Counted from the stretch's first letter, positions 15,457-24,119 are shown. The stretch: DNA of 38,751 nucleotides from Nitrospirota bacterium (GCA_035516965.1 DATIZR010000047.1:1-38751); one strand, 5' to 3'. The notes: generated by a model not told the origin, from the letters alone. Numbers and translations are program-made.

Positions 15457-16404
15457 ATGAAAAAACGCAGACTCGGAAACTCCGGACTCGAGATCATGCC
15501 CCTCGCGCTGGGGGGAAACGTTTTCGGATGGACCGTGGATGAGCAGGCCGCGTTCAGGATCCTGGACGCCTTCGTGGACGCAGGAGGGAACCTGATCGAC
15601 ACGGCGGACGTATACTCCCGGTGGGTCTCCGGAAACAGGGGCGGCGAATCGGAAACCATGCTCGGCAAGTGGCTCAAACAGAGCGGCAAGCGCGACCGGG
15701 TCCTGATCGCCACGAAGGTCGGCAGCGACATGGGACCGTTCGGGAGGGGGCTTTCGAAGACCCATATCCTGCGGTCCGCGGAGGACTCCCTCAAGCGGCT
15801 GCAGACGAACGTCATCGATCTCTATCAGTCGCACCGGGACGACCCGAACACGCCGATCGAGGAAACGCTGGAAGCGTATGGAATGCTGATCGGGCAGGGC
15901 AAGGTCCGCGCGATCGGCGCGTCGAATTTCAGCGTCGAGCGGGTCGCGTCTTCGCTCGATGTCAGCAGCCGGAAGGGCTATCCCGCATACCAGAGCCTGC
16001 AGCCGCGGTACAACCTCTACGACCGCATGGATTTTGAAGCGGACCTCGAAGCTCTGTGCCGGGCTAAGGACCTGGGCGTGATCACCTATTATTCACTGGC
16101 CAGCGGGTTCCTGACGGGCAAGTACCGGACGCGGAACGATCTGTCAAAGAGCCTCCGGGGCCAGGGCGTGGGGATATACCTGAACCAGCGGGGCTTCCGG
16201 ATCCTCGATGCTCTGGATCTCGTCGCGAAGGAATACGGCTCGACTCCCGCGGCCGTCTCCCTGGCCTGGCTGATGGCCCGGCCCGGCGTCACCGCGCCGA
16301 TCGCGAGCGCGACGAGCGTGGAACAATTGCAGGACCTGGTCGCGGCTACGCGGCTTGAGCTTGATCGTTCCGCAATCGAAACACTGAACGAGGCGAGTGC
16401 ATAG
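15457..16404 (+). CDS. Aldo/keto reductase
   Basis: A 315-residue NAD(P)H-dependent oxidoreductase with a TIM-barrel fold. The catalytic tetrad is visible: Asp and Tyr in LIDTADVYSRW, Lys in IATKVGSD, and His in YQSHRDDP. The family signature near the N-terminus is MKKRRLGNSGLEIMPLALGG. The cofactor loop segment is SVEQLQDLVAATRLELD. The sequence resembles the YajO/GPR-type branch. It likely reduces aldehydes, such as toxic carbonyls, in the cytosol; the substrate is not determinable. It is followed after 35 bases by the DCC-family gene, so the two may form an operon. Confidence 0.9.
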   Translation: MKKRRLGNSGLEIMPLALGGNVFGWTVDEQAAFRILDAFVDAGGNLIDTADVYSRWVSGNRGGESETMLGKWLKQSGKRDRVLIATKVGSDMGPFGRGLSKTHILRSAEDSLKRLQTNVIDLYQSHRDDPNTPIEETLEAYGMLIGQGKVRAIGASNFSVERVASSLDVSSRKGYPAYQSLQPRYNLYDRMDFEADLEALCRAKDLGVITYYSLASGFLTGKYRTRNDLSKSLRGQGVGIYLNQRGFRILDALDLVAKEYGSTPAAVSLAWLMARPGVTAPIASATSVEQLQDLVAATRLELDRSAIETLNEASA

Positions 16405-16439
16405 CTCCGGCCCGGGGGCGGTCTTGAGGAGAACGAGAT

Positions 16440-16853
16440 ATGAAAAACGGAACTGCACGCAAAGGCGAGAAGCCTGCAGCGCTCATCTATGATGCCGCCT
16501 GCCCCATCTGCCGCGGCACCGTCTCCTGGATCAGGGAGAACGAGGTCGCTGATTCCTTCGACATGGTGCCATGCCAGTCGGACGAGAGGGCCGGCCAGTT
16601 CCCGGGGATAGAGCCTGGTGCATGCATGCGGGCCATGCATCTCGTGCTTCCCGACGGGAAGGTCCTGGTCGGCGAAAAGGCACTGCCGAAGATTATCGCC
16701 CGCCTCAAAGGGTACCGTGTTGCCGCGTTCCTGTTCGCCCTGCCCGGAGCAGAAGCGCTCTCCCGCATTGCCTATCGCTGGTTCGCGGAGCGAAGGTACC
16801 GCATCGCGTCGATCCTTTTCCATTTGACCGGTAACAGGAGACACGTAGCGTAG
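16440..16853 (+). CDS. DCC-family thiol-disulfide protein (DUF393)
   Basis: A 137-residue protein of the DCC (DUF393) family, small thioredoxin-like putative oxidoreductases. The family motif YDGxCxxC is seen here as YDAACPICRG (about 17-26): the CPIC redox pair is kept but the usual Gly-Asp/Glu is Ala-Ala. Other family features are WIREN (about 30-34), the HLVLPDGKVLVGEKAL segment, and the C-terminal helix pair ending near AYRWFAERRYRIA. It has no signal peptide. It lies just downstream of the aldo/keto reductase. Confidence 0.85.
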   Translation: MKNGTARKGEKPAALIYDAACPICRGTVSWIRENEVADSFDMVPCQSDERAGQFPGIEPGACMRAMHLVLPDGKVLVGEKALPKIIARLKGYRVAAFLFALPGAEALSRIAYRWFAERRYRIASILFHLTGNRRHVA

Positions 16854-16939
16854 CATGCTGGCAATTGGGAAGTCGTGACAGCAATCATCACACCTTCATC
16901 CTTTCGTATCATCGTATCATGCACAGGAAACCGCCTGTC

Positions 16940-16967
16940 TTGAAATTCGCCTTTTTTGCGCTATAGT
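16940..16967 (+). promoter_or_regulatory. Sigma-70 promoter before the di-heme peroxidase gene
   Basis: TTGAAA (16940-16945) and TATAGT (16962-16967) with a 16-base spacer; start near 16974, leaving a leader of about 75 bases. Confidence 0.5.
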
Positions 16968-17048
16968 TGCTGTATACCTCCATCTGCGAGCTCCATTCAG
17001 CATCAAGACCACGAGAAGACCATTGGCCAGGGTCAGAGGAGGACCATT

Positions 17049-18116
17049 ATGAACAGATTCAGAGCTTTGAGCACCCCACTTACCAAAACAGCTTTCTTCA
17101 TCCTTTCCGCGATGATCATAACCGCATCCGGAGCGCCTGCGCTCTTTGCAGCCACCCCGGATCAGGACCTGATGAACAGGGCCAGAGCGGTGTTTGGACC
17201 GCTCCCCGCATCCATGCCGTCCCCGGAAAATCCCATCACCCCCGAGAAGGCCAAGCTGGGGAGCATCCTCTACTGGGAATCCCGCATTTCCGTTGACGGG
17301 ACCGTGAGCTGCGCGAAATGCCACCCCCCCGGCCTCTATGCCGCGGACGGCCTCAAAAAAGCGGTCGGAAACCATTGCAAGGACAACCCGAGGAACTCGC
17401 CCTGCATCCTGAACTCCGCGGCCCAGATATCGGAGCATTGGATCGGCAACCGCGTGAGCGTGGAAGATCAGGCCAAACAGGCGCTGATCGGCCCGCCTTC
17501 CTACGGCATGCCCTCTTATGAGTCCGTGGAGAAGGTGTTAAAAGGGATGAAAGCCTACGTAGCGCTGTTCAAGGAGGCGTTTCCCGGCGACAAAGATCCA
17601 GTGACCGCGGACAATTTCGCGAAGGCCGTGGGAGCCTTTGAGCGGACGCTCGTGACTCCGGCGGCCTTTGACGATTTCGTGAACAACAAGCCTTCGGCCC
17701 TGTCGGCGCAGCAGAAGCGGGGCCTCCAGGATTTTCTGGACACGGGGTGCATGACCTGCCACTTCGGCCCCTTTTTTGGCGGCCAGATGTATCAGAAGTT
17801 CGGCGTCTTCGAACCGTATTGGAACGCCACGGCCAGCCAGCCAATCGATGAGGGGCGATTCGCGGTAACAAAGAACGCTGCCGATAAATACCTGTTCAAG
17901 GTGCCCATTCTCCGGAACGTCGCTGAAACGAAGCCGTATTTTCACGACGGCTCCGTGGAGAAGCTTGAAGACGCGGTCACGATCATGGCCAGGATCCAGC
18001 TGGCGAAGGAACTTTCCCGCGAGCAGGCAGCGGACATCGCCGCCTTTCTAAAATCATTGACCGGAACGGTTCCCGATTCGCTCCTCAAGGCACCGGTCCT
18101 TCCCGCGGCGGAATGA
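17049..18116 (+). CDS. Di-heme cytochrome c peroxidase (MauG/CcpA family)
   Basis: A 355-residue exported protein. A signal peptide (about 1-39, ending LFAA) is followed by two c-type heme sites, CAKCH (about residue 92) and CMTCH (about residue 236). Family markers are PITPEKAKLGSILYWE, DPVTADNFAKAVGAFERTL, and PILRNVAETKPYFHDGS near residue 297. The family reduces hydrogen peroxide in the periplasm using electrons from small cytochromes or quinol, or oxidises other proteins (MauG). The mono-heme cytochrome at 18838 is a possible donor. The ATG at 17049 has a GAGGAGGACC ribosome site; an open frame extends 93 bases upstream but has no signal-like start. Confidence 0.88.
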   Translation: MNRFRALSTPLTKTAFFILSAMIITASGAPALFAATPDQDLMNRARAVFGPLPASMPSPENPITPEKAKLGSILYWESRISVDGTVSCAKCHPPGLYAADGLKKAVGNHCKDNPRNSPCILNSAAQISEHWIGNRVSVEDQAKQALIGPPSYGMPSYESVEKVLKGMKAYVALFKEAFPGDKDPVTADNFAKAVGAFERTLVTPAAFDDFVNNKPSALSAQQKRGLQDFLDTGCMTCHFGPFFGGQMYQKFGVFEPYWNATASQPIDEGRFAVTKNAADKYLFKVPILRNVAETKPYFHDGSVEKLEDAVTIMARIQLAKELSREQAADIAAFLKSLTGTVPDSLLKAPVLPAAE

Positions 18117-18201
18117 TTGGTCCATGGTAAGAGGTATAATATGGTCAAGGATGGCGCCTTGACAGGGAACCGTGTCAGAGCCGTCCATGAGGAGGTGCAC
18201 C

Positions 18202-18639
18202 ATGATAGTACGTACCGCAGAAGCCCAGTGGGAGGGCGGTCTTAAAAAAGGGAAAGGGAAGATGATGTTTGGCAGCGGAGCCTTCGAAGGCAAGTATTCC
18301 TTCGGGTCGCGGTTCGAACAAGCGCCGGGGACCAACCCGGAAGAACTGATCGCAGCGGCGCATGCCGGCTGTTTCAGCATGGCGCTGTCCATGATCCTGG
18401 AGCAGGCCGGATACACGGCCGGTCACATCCACACCGTGGCGAAGGTCTTCGTTGAAAAGACAGGCGAGGGCTACAAGATCTCGGGAATAGAGCTCGACAC
18501 GGAAGGCAAGGTGCCCGGGATAGACGAACGGACGTTCCGGGAGAAGGCGGAGGCGGCCAAGAAGGGCTGCCCCGTGTCAGTGGCCCTGTCCGCCGTGGAC
18601 ATCAAGCTCTCCACCCGGCTGTTGACGCTCGCCGCATGA
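18202..18639 (+). CDS. OsmC-family peroxiredoxin
   Basis: A 145-residue OsmC/Ohr-type thiol peroxidase. Opening MIVRTAEAQWEGGLKKGKG, then FEQAPGTNPEELIAAAHAGCF with the first catalytic Cys (about residue 56), and the second in AKKGCPVSVALSAV (about 127). It reduces organic hydroperoxides in the cytosol. The ATG at 18202 has a GAGGAGGTGCACC ribosome site at ideal spacing, so a longer frame starting 30 bases upstream is rejected. It is 85 bases downstream of the di-heme peroxidase gene and both fit peroxide defence. A TATAAT at 18135-18140 could be part of its promoter, but a -35 is not evident. Confidence 0.9.
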   Translation: MIVRTAEAQWEGGLKKGKGKMMFGSGAFEGKYSFGSRFEQAPGTNPEELIAAAHAGCFSMALSMILEQAGYTAGHIHTVAKVFVEKTGEGYKISGIELDTEGKVPGIDERTFREKAEAAKKGCPVSVALSAVDIKLSTRLLTLAA

Positions 18640-18796
18640 GCGAGGCGACGTCAGCGGAAACACGAAGGAGGGAAGCTCGAGGGTCTGCAATGATGCTGAC
18701 GCGAGGTGAAGTACGGAAGAGGCATGACGACTCAAGATGTTCATCAGTCCTTAGTCAGTGGTCCGAGCGAGTTCGTATCAGGGCAGGAAAAGAAGA

Positions 18797-18819
18797 GAGG
18801 GAGAGGCCGAGCCTCTCCC
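18797..18819 (-). terminator. Terminator of the mono-heme cytochrome gene
   Basis: GGGAGAGGC (18799-18807) pairs perfectly with GCCTCTCCC (18811-18819) around a CGA loop. On the minus strand it is followed by a T-rich run (TCTCTTCTTTTCC). Confidence 0.6.
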
Positions 18820-18837
18820 GGATTCGGCGGGACGAAT

Positions 18838-19215
18838 CTAGCAGCCTACGTCGGGTTTCTTGGCCGGCGCAGCAGCACCGGGTGCCTTGAGGGACTTGAG
18901 ATAGGATATCAGGTCCTTCATTTTTTCGGACTTCACGTCGAGAGCCTTGCCTTGGAGCGCCATGGTGATACAAATATTAACAGCCTCTTCGAGAGATGTG
19001 TACTCGCCGCCCGGATTCTTCCAAAGCTTTTTTTCGCCCACGCCGAAGAGGCCTTTCCCCTCGGGATGGCAGGTATTACATGACCGCCCCGAAGTGCCGC
19101 CGCCGAGTTTCGTATCGTTGAAAAGTATCTTGCCGCGCTCCTCAGGGGTCATCGCCGCTGCAAAGACCGTTGCCGAGACGATCAGAATAACTGCAATGAA
19201 CGTCAATGCCTTCAT
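18838..19215 (-). CDS. Exported mono-heme cytochrome c
   Basis: A 125-residue class-I type cytochrome: signal peptide MKALTFIAVILIVSATVFAA (about 1-20), heme site CNTCH near residue 46, and a C-terminal helix SEKMKDLISYLKSLK containing the probable Met axial ligand region. A short Ala/Pro/Lys linker ends in a lone Cys (PDVGC). It is a periplasmic electron carrier, possibly the partner of the divergent peroxidase at 17049. The ATG at 19215 has an AAAGGAGGTGAGAC ribosome site. The terminal Cys is unusual for this class. Confidence 0.88.
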   Translation of the reverse strand: MKALTFIAVILIVSATVFAAAMTPEERGKILFNDTKLGGGTSGRSCNTCHPEGKGLFGVGEKKLWKNPGGEYTSLEEAVNICITMALQGKALDVKSEKMKDLISYLKSLKAPGAAAPAKKPDVGC

Positions 19216-19615
19216 TCTGTCTCACCTCCTTTCCCGCATGTATTGAACACATTGATTCGAACGCGTGGTACCATGCCTCGAAATTCCGGGATGCATCAGA
19301 GGAACGCTCTACGTCGCCTGTGCACGGGAATGACGCGGCAGCGGGGCGAGAGAGAACATCGTTGCTCTGCATCACCGTCCGCATAAGAAGAATAAGTAAG
19401 AAGTTGACAGATTTACCCGGCGACGCAGGACTGGCCGGAGAAAGAACTTTCACGGTTCGCCAGACGGCCCCGCTTGACTACGGAAAGTCCCCGCGCAACG
19501 GCGGGCCATAGGGGAAATGTAGCAGAGAACAGGAGAAATGTCAAAATCGCGCCAAAAGACGGGCTGGATGATATTCATCGATCAGAGCCAAGCGGACGGC
19601 CCGGACCGTACGCCG
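19216..19615. other. Intergenic gap
   Basis: About 400 bases between two minus-strand genes. No credible gene, strong hairpin or repeat is seen. A TTGACA at 19408-19413 faces the plus strand without a matching -10. Confidence 0.5.
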
Positions 19616-20032
19616 TCAAAAAAGGATCATCTCCCGGATGAAGGCTCCGAGCCCCTTGTCCACCCGGGTGATGTGAAGCAACCACCAGTTCGTGATCCAG
19701 TTCCGCCATTCGCCGATCATCAGCTCCGAGACGCCGTCCCTGGTCATTTCGTTCTTGAATTCGGCAAAATCCCGCCGGAACGCCGCGTGCTCGGACAGGT
19801 GCCGGTCGTGGTCGGTGTACCCGTAGAGAGCGTACTTTTCCATGTACCGCTCTTCCGTGCCGAAGTGAAAATTCATGTACCCTTCGAGGTAGTCAAAAAA
19901 TTCGGCGAGGGCCGAGGCATCCGGCCTGCTTTCGAGCGCTTCCAGGAACCGGTTGATGCGGAAAAAGAGCTCCTTGTGCTGGTCATCTACTTCAGATACA
20001 TTCACGGACAGATCAGGCGTCCAGGTGAGCAT
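19616..20032 (-). CDS. Bacteriohemerythrin
   Basis: A 138-residue single-domain hemerythrin that binds O2 at a di-iron site. The iron ligands are recognisable: His in DQHKELF (about residue 19), His-Glu in NFHFGTEERY (about 54-58), His in HDRHLSEH (two His near 74-80), and His in WLLHITRVDKG (about 121-126). The start MLTWTPDLSVNVSEVDDQH is the usual family opening. Roles proposed for such proteins are O2 delivery, storage or sensing in microaerophiles. The second hemerythrin gene lies 81 bases upstream on the same strand. Confidence 0.92.
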   Translation of the reverse strand: MLTWTPDLSVNVSEVDDQHKELFFRINRFLEALESRPDASALAEFFDYLEGYMNFHFGTEERYMEKYALYGYTDHDRHLSEHAAFRRDFAEFKNEMTRDGVSELMIGEWRNWITNWWLLHITRVDKGLGAFIREMILF

Positions 20033-20113
20033 GGCGGCACTCCAGGTAAATGGCTCTGCTGCTCATATCACCCGGCCAGCCGGGACACTGCACCCGAGGG
20101 TCCGTTCTCAAGG

Positions 20114-20542
20114 TCATTGAAGACCGTGTCCGTTGAAGTATGCCGAGTATTTCCTATCAGTCCCCAAAATGTGATTTTGAAGCCAGTTCTTTAAAAAACC
20201 CAATATCTCCAGGTTCAGGATGAATCCTTCTCCTTCCGCGCGCGCCTTCAGATCCATGGCCTTTTCAACGAAGTGGTCATGCTCCGCCTTATGCGCCGGG
20301 TATCCGGGGAAGCTGAAATGCTTCATATATTTTTCCTCTGTCTCAAAATGGACAGAGGCATAATCAACCATGCCGACAATGATCGCCTTTTTCACTTCGC
20401 GCCCCTTATTTGCGAGCATTGCCTCATGAAGCGTGTTGATCATGCCGACCAGCTTTTTGTGCTGTTCGTCTATCTCCTTCACCTTCACGCTGAAATCATC
20501 GGACCACACAAGATAAGCCAAGTTCATCCTCCTCTTTTTCAC
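20114..20542 (-). CDS. Bacteriohemerythrin
   Basis: A 142-residue hemerythrin, a diverged paralogue of the downstream one. Ligand motifs are [28 protein letters not shown] and [13 protein letters not shown]. The frame can start at GTG 20542 (giving KKRR first) or at ATG 20527 ([14 protein letters not shown]); the second fits the family N-terminus, but its AGGAGG is directly adjacent, so the exact start is uncertain. Two hemerythrins in tandem suggest an O2-related role shared with the cytochromes around them. Confidence 0.9.
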   Translation of the reverse strand: MKKRRMNLAYLVWSDDFSVKVKEIDEQHKKLVGMINTLHEAMLANKGREVKKAIIVGMVDYASVHFETEEKYMKHFSFPGYPAHKAEHDHFVEKAMDLKARAEGEGFILNLEILGFLKNWLQNHILGTDRKYSAYFNGHGLQ

Positions 20543-20937
20543 CCCCGTCTCGGCGAGCCCTCTTTCTTATCGGTCAGCGGGGCAAGAACTTTAATGATGC
20601 GCGCTTGCCAATATCAATTTCTTTTCCCGGGAACTTCGAACTCGCGGATGCAGCCATGGGTCGTCAGGACGCAACAGAGTGAAGAGACCTCGTATGATGG
20701 AAAGGCAGGATTAAAATATGATATAAAGCAGATACTTTCGTCCTATCGCTATATCATGCAAAACGGACTAATTTTCTGCTGAAGAAGGCCCGGCAAGGAT
20801 AGCCAGTTGGACTCATGATGGAAGGCGATAGTCACGAGAATGATGCGGTCTACAAGGTATCGGTGAAAGCACGCGCTGCCGACGACGGAATGACACTGCA
20901 CCTCCAAATGTTTGAGTTTCACGATGGGCCGCGCGTC
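20543..20937. other. Intergenic gap
   Basis: About 395 bases without a credible gene. An AT-rich stretch at 20705-20790 could hold promoter elements, but I see no convincing pair of boxes on either strand. Confidence 0.5.
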
Positions 20938-21711
20938 TTACAGCGTATTGAGATAGGCAATGAGGTCTTCCATCTCCTCGTCGGAAAGATAGGCAAAGGA
21001 GGGCATGCGGCCCATGGGCTGGCGAAGCTGGAACCGGATGCTCTCTGCCGTTGCCGGGTGCTTGCTCACGGGGAGCGTGGGGTTCTTGAGCAGTCCCTTG
21101 AGCCCCGGTCCTACGATCGTGTTCGTGCTCAGCGGGTCGTGGCAGGCAGCGCACCGCGATGCGAACAAGGTCCTGCCGCGCTCGACACTCATGCGATCGG
21201 TCCTGACCGCCTGTACGCCCGGTCCACCGGTACGCTCTATGGCAAGGAGCGGCCCTCTGATCCGGTAGAACACGCTCTTGTCCGCGGTCAGGTCGCGCCC
21301 GAACCGGCTTATGGTCAGGTAATATCCCGCCGACATGCCGACGAGCACCACGCTCATGATCCCGATCACGGTACCGATGACCTTCGCCTGGGCGTACAAC
21401 TGCCGGAACGACCGCACGAACAGCACCTTTACGATCAAGAGCGCGGCGATGGTGAGCGCGAGCAGAATATGCAGCGCGGCGCGCGGAGACGGCTCCGATC
21501 GGGACGCGGCCATGAAACTGACGCAGAGGAAAGAGACGAGCAGGAAGATTAGGATAAAAAGATAGCCCGCGGCCCTGTGGCGATGCCTGAACTGCTCTGG
21601 CCGAGCCGAATCCAGTCCTCCTCCGAAGACCTTGAACATGGTGTACATGCCGTAGACCGCAGGAGCGAGCAGCATCAGGGAAAGGAGCGATTTGAGGAAG
21701 AAGATCGTCAC
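20938..21711 (-). CDS. Membrane-anchored cytochrome c
   Basis: A 257-residue protein: four predicted membrane helices in the first 140 residues (SLLSLMLLAPAVYGMY, LFILIFLLVSFLCVSF, ILLALTIAALLIVKVLFV, VIGTVIGIMSVVLVGM), then a C-terminal cytochrome domain with heme site CAACH (about residue 184) and a helix LSDEEMEDLIAYLNTL. The probable Met ligand is in QPMGRMPSFAYL. The membrane part carries an HRHRAAGYLF segment with His that might bind heme b. It may link quinol or another membrane donor to periplasmic cytochromes (inference). No named family is certain. Confidence 0.82.
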   Translation of the reverse strand: MTIFFLKSLLSLMLLAPAVYGMYTMFKVFGGGLDSARPEQFRHRHRAAGYLFILIFLLVSFLCVSFMAASRSEPSPRAALHILLALTIAALLIVKVLFVRSFRQLYAQAKVIGTVIGIMSVVLVGMSAGYYLTISRFGRDLTADKSVFYRIRGPLLAIERTGGPGVQAVRTDRMSVERGRTLFASRCAACHDPLSTNTIVGPGLKGLLKNPTLPVSKHPATAESIRFQLRQPMGRMPSFAYLSDEEMEDLIAYLNTL

Positions 21712-21894
21712 GAGCGCATCTCCGGGCGAGGACGAACGGGAGGCGGCTGTTTATCAGCGGTCCTCACTTGCATGAAACTATCAGAATATCCCGAGGATGT
21801 CAAACCACAGCAGGAAGACCCGACTGCGACTGGACCGGCCCGAAGGGTGTGATCCGGCCTTGCCGGGTGGAAGGGGGCCTGTGCGAGCAGTGGA

Positions 21895-22161
21895 TCAGCT
21901 CCTTTGCCCCGCGATCCCCTTCCGCGCAGCGCGGACCCGGTAAAGGGTCTTTCGGTCATCGTCCTGTATCTTTTCGATCAGACCCTGGGTGACAAGATCT
22001 GAAAGGACTTCCTTGACGAGCACCCTGTGCTGGTCGCCCTTCAGCTCCGGCATCCACCCCCGGGCAATGCCCTCAAGCGTATCCTGGGCATCGGGATTCT
22101 TGGACAGATGATCGAGGATCGCGCGAGCGATCAGCGATCTATCAGGACGGCAAGTGTCCAT
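21895..22161 (-). CDS. Small winged-helix-like protein of unknown function
   Basis: An 88-residue protein starting MDTCRPDRSLIARAILDHLS. Its helical N-terminus and the run VLVKEVLSDLVTQGLIEKIQ, then KTLYRVRAA, look like a winged-helix fold (recognition helix plus wing). It may bind DNA, but no named family is recognised. The ATG at 22161 has an AGGAGATTGCC ribosome site, better than an upstream ATG at 22209. It lies between a membrane cytochrome and a two-CW protein on the same strand. Confidence 0.65.
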   Translation of the reverse strand: MDTCRPDRSLIARAILDHLSKNPDAQDTLEGIARGWMPELKGDQHRVLVKEVLSDLVTQGLIEKIQDDDRKTLYRVRAARKGIAGQRS

Positions 22162-22303
22162 GGCAATCTCCTGTAATTCCCTGGCCAGCGGCATTACCGG
22201 CGGGGTCATGAATCATGACGATGGAACATGCTCGGTACCGCCGAGCGGGGCAGGTAAGCGGAGGGGACAGCCCCTGGAAAGACGTTAGCAGATAACGGGG
22301 AAA

Positions 22304-22352
22304 ATGTCAAAACAGGAGACCGGGATCCGTTCTCACGGATACGCTCCTGTTT
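22304..22352 (-). terminator. Terminator overlapping the end of the two-CW gene
   Basis: AAACAGGAG (22310-22318) pairs with CTCCTGTTT (22344-22352), with an inner ATCCG/CGGAT stem. On the minus strand the hairpin is followed by TTTTGACATTTT. It covers the last 14 or so codons of the upstream gene, whose stop is at 22307. Confidence 0.6.
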
Positions 22353-22657
22353 CTCGCCTTCTCTATTTCGCGCCTCCCCGTTTTGAACGTCGGAGGCGCC
22401 AATTCTTCCTCCCTCTTTACGAGAGCCATGAAATCGCATTTCCCGCAGTCATTCAGTTTTTGCGCGAACGTCCCCTCCATCCTTCCGCCGCAGAACGAAC
22501 CCGCGACTGCCCAGCATGCTCTGCCGGCGCCAATCCCCCCATGGGTGCCGTCCAGGTCCTCGTTGATGGTTACCGGGCAGGGTCCGAGATCCCGGACCCT
22601 CTCCCCGCCAGGCTGACGTTCGCACTGCTTGAACTCCCAGCAGTTTATTTTTTTCAT
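22307..22657 (-). CDS. Two-CW domain-containing cysteine-rich protein
   Basis: A 116-residue soluble protein beginning MKKINCWEFKQCERQPGG, with a second CW pair in GRACWAVAGSFCGG (about 46-59) and a C-terminal CGKCDFMALVKREEE. The regular Cys placement (C6, C12, C27, C48, C56 and CGKC) suggests a metal or iron-sulfur site. This two-CW family is common near sensory and redox proteins in Deltaproteobacteria and Nitrospirota and has no known function. GGAGGAGG precedes the ATG. The last residues (ARNRSVSVRTDPGLLF) are encoded by a terminator hairpin, so the native end may be nearer TFKTGRREIEK. Confidence 0.8.
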   Translation of the reverse strand: MKKINCWEFKQCERQPGGERVRDLGPCPVTINEDLDGTHGGIGAGRACWAVAGSFCGGRMEGTFAQKLNDCGKCDFMALVKREEELAPPTFKTGRREIEKARNRSVSVRTDPGLLF

Positions 22658-22755
22658 GAAATCCTCCTCCGGAATGCGAGCCTGATGCCATGCTGCTCTC
22701 TACGGTGACCTCCCCTACCAAGAAGACGCTGTGCGTGCGCAGGTCGATCGTGCGC

Positions 22756-23442
22756 TCAGTCGACACAGAACGTAAGGCCGATCAGGAGCGATCCATCCCC
22801 GGCCGGCTGGATCCACCGCACCTCGGCATCTTCGGTAATAAGCGGGGCCTTTGACCACAGGTGAATCACCTGACGGAGCTTTAAAGAGTGCCTCGTCCTG
22901 ATGCAGATCCCGCAGGAGCTCAGGTTCAACGCGCGTGCCTGGTTTATCTCGTTCCTGTTCATGACACGATAGTGAACCTTCGTGTCTGCGGAACAGGGCA
23001 GGCGCGGCGCCTTGCGCATGATCAAAAGCGGTATCGTCAGGTCCATCCGCTCCTGGCAGCTCCGGACCCACTTCCCGAATTCGTCGAGATCAAGGGGATC
23101 GTGGAAAACGGCCACGTCCCCTGCCTTAACCGCGTCTACGCAATCGTTGGCGGACGCTCCAGTGATGATCGCTTTATGGTGTGGTTCCGGTATACTGCAG
23201 TGATGGGTCTGTGACGTGAGGAGCCGTGCACTGCTCACGTGCGGCCCCTTGTTCCCAATGACGACGAGGTCGCAGCAGGACGTTATGCTTGCGCCGCGAG
23301 ATGCCTCCACGCTCCGGTAGAAAGGGCAAAAATCAAACTGCGCGACGACGATCGTTTCATAGCCCCCGGCCTCGAAGAACTGCTTCAACGCCTTTTTCGT
23401 CTCCGCCCCTTCCTCGAACAGAATGACTCTCGGCCTTCTCAT
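22756..23442 (-). CDS. Receiver-like and PilZ-like protein
   Basis: A 228-residue soluble protein. The first half (RPRVILFEEGAETKKALKQFF, then DLVVIGNKGP, AIITGAS, VKAGDVAVFHDPLDLDEF) has the alternating pattern of a response-regulator receiver, but the phosphoacceptor Asp is not where expected. The second half (VHYRVMNRNEI, ARALNLSSCGICIRT, VRWIQ, LLIGLTFC) looks like a PilZ domain, with a weakened [D/N]xSxxG motif (NLSSCG), so c-di-GMP binding is uncertain. The ATG has a GCAGGAGGTGCATC ribosome site and a strong promoter upstream. A second protein of this architecture is at 25788. Confidence 0.6.
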   Translation of the reverse strand: MRRPRVILFEEGAETKKALKQFFEAGGYETIVVAQFDFCPFYRSVEASRGASITSCCDLVVIGNKGPHVSSARLLTSQTHHCSIPEPHHKAIITGASANDCVDAVKAGDVAVFHDPLDLDEFGKWVRSCQERMDLTIPLLIMRKAPRLPCSADTKVHYRVMNRNEINQARALNLSSCGICIRTRHSLKLRQVIHLWSKAPLITEDAEVRWIQPAGDGSLLIGLTFCVD

Positions 23443-23570
23443 GATGCACCTCCTGCGGGGAATGGCATCCCAAATCCAGCCTGCGTGGAGCTATGAACGA
23501 TAGGGTCCTGTTTTCTTTAGTCCTCCCGGGCGCGGATCGCAATCGCCCTTCCGAAGATATTCCTATTTAA

Positions 23571-23599
23571 ATAATAGAGGTCCCGGGTCCACGTGTCAA
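23571..23599 (-). promoter_or_regulatory. Strong sigma-70 promoter for the receiver/PilZ-like gene
   Basis: On the minus strand, TTGACA (23599-23594) and TATTAT (23576-23571) are separated by 17 bases, close to consensus. The start would be near 23564, leaving a leader of about 120 bases before the ATG at 23442. Confidence 0.65.
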
Positions 23600-23813
23600 G
23601 TCACCGGAACATGGCAGAGCAAATGCAGCAGAACGGATAGGATCTGCAGGTGCTACAAATGGTGACGTTTTTCTCTTCTAAGCATATTCGACATTAAAAG
23701 GAGAACAGGAGCAGGCGAAGGCCTGGAGGGTCTGCCTTTCGTTGCCGGGATGGCAACGGGATGCTTCACAGGGCAAGGCATGAAGCAACTATATGAGCCG
23801 GAGAGACCGGTCG

Positions 23814-24002
23814 TCAGCTGCCGGGAAACTTGTCGAGGGGAGCATTTGAGCACGATGCCCCTCCCCCGCATCTCGACGACTTGCCGCCGCACAGGGGATG
23901 CCAGTTCTTGAACCCGTAGTAGAACACGATTGCCGCAAAGAGATAGGCAGCTGCCAGGATGGATATGATCATCAGGAATATCGACATGGTCGCATCTCTC
24001 AA
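23814..24002 (-). CDS. Small membrane protein with cysteine-rich tail
   Basis: A 62-residue protein: one membrane helix (IFLMIISILAAAYLFAAIVFYY), then a short NWHPLCGG and a C-rich tail with CGG, CGGG and CS. This resembles FeoB-associated Cys-rich membrane proteins in general layout, but no feo genes are nearby, so function is unassigned. Two in-frame ATGs (24002 and 23987) share a weak AGGTTGAGAG site; either could be used. The Cys cluster could bind a metal (inference). Confidence 0.55.
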   Translation of the reverse strand: MRDATMSIFLMIISILAAAYLFAAIVFYYGFKNWHPLCGGKSSRCGGGASCSNAPLDKFPGS

Positions 24003-24119
24003 CCTGCATCAAGCGGACGTGCCGCAACCGGGCACGATCTGCTCTTACTACTATTATAGCGTATACGAACCGCGCAGGCGGAAAGTGTCACCATGGCCGC
24101 TACCCCGGGAGGCATCAAA

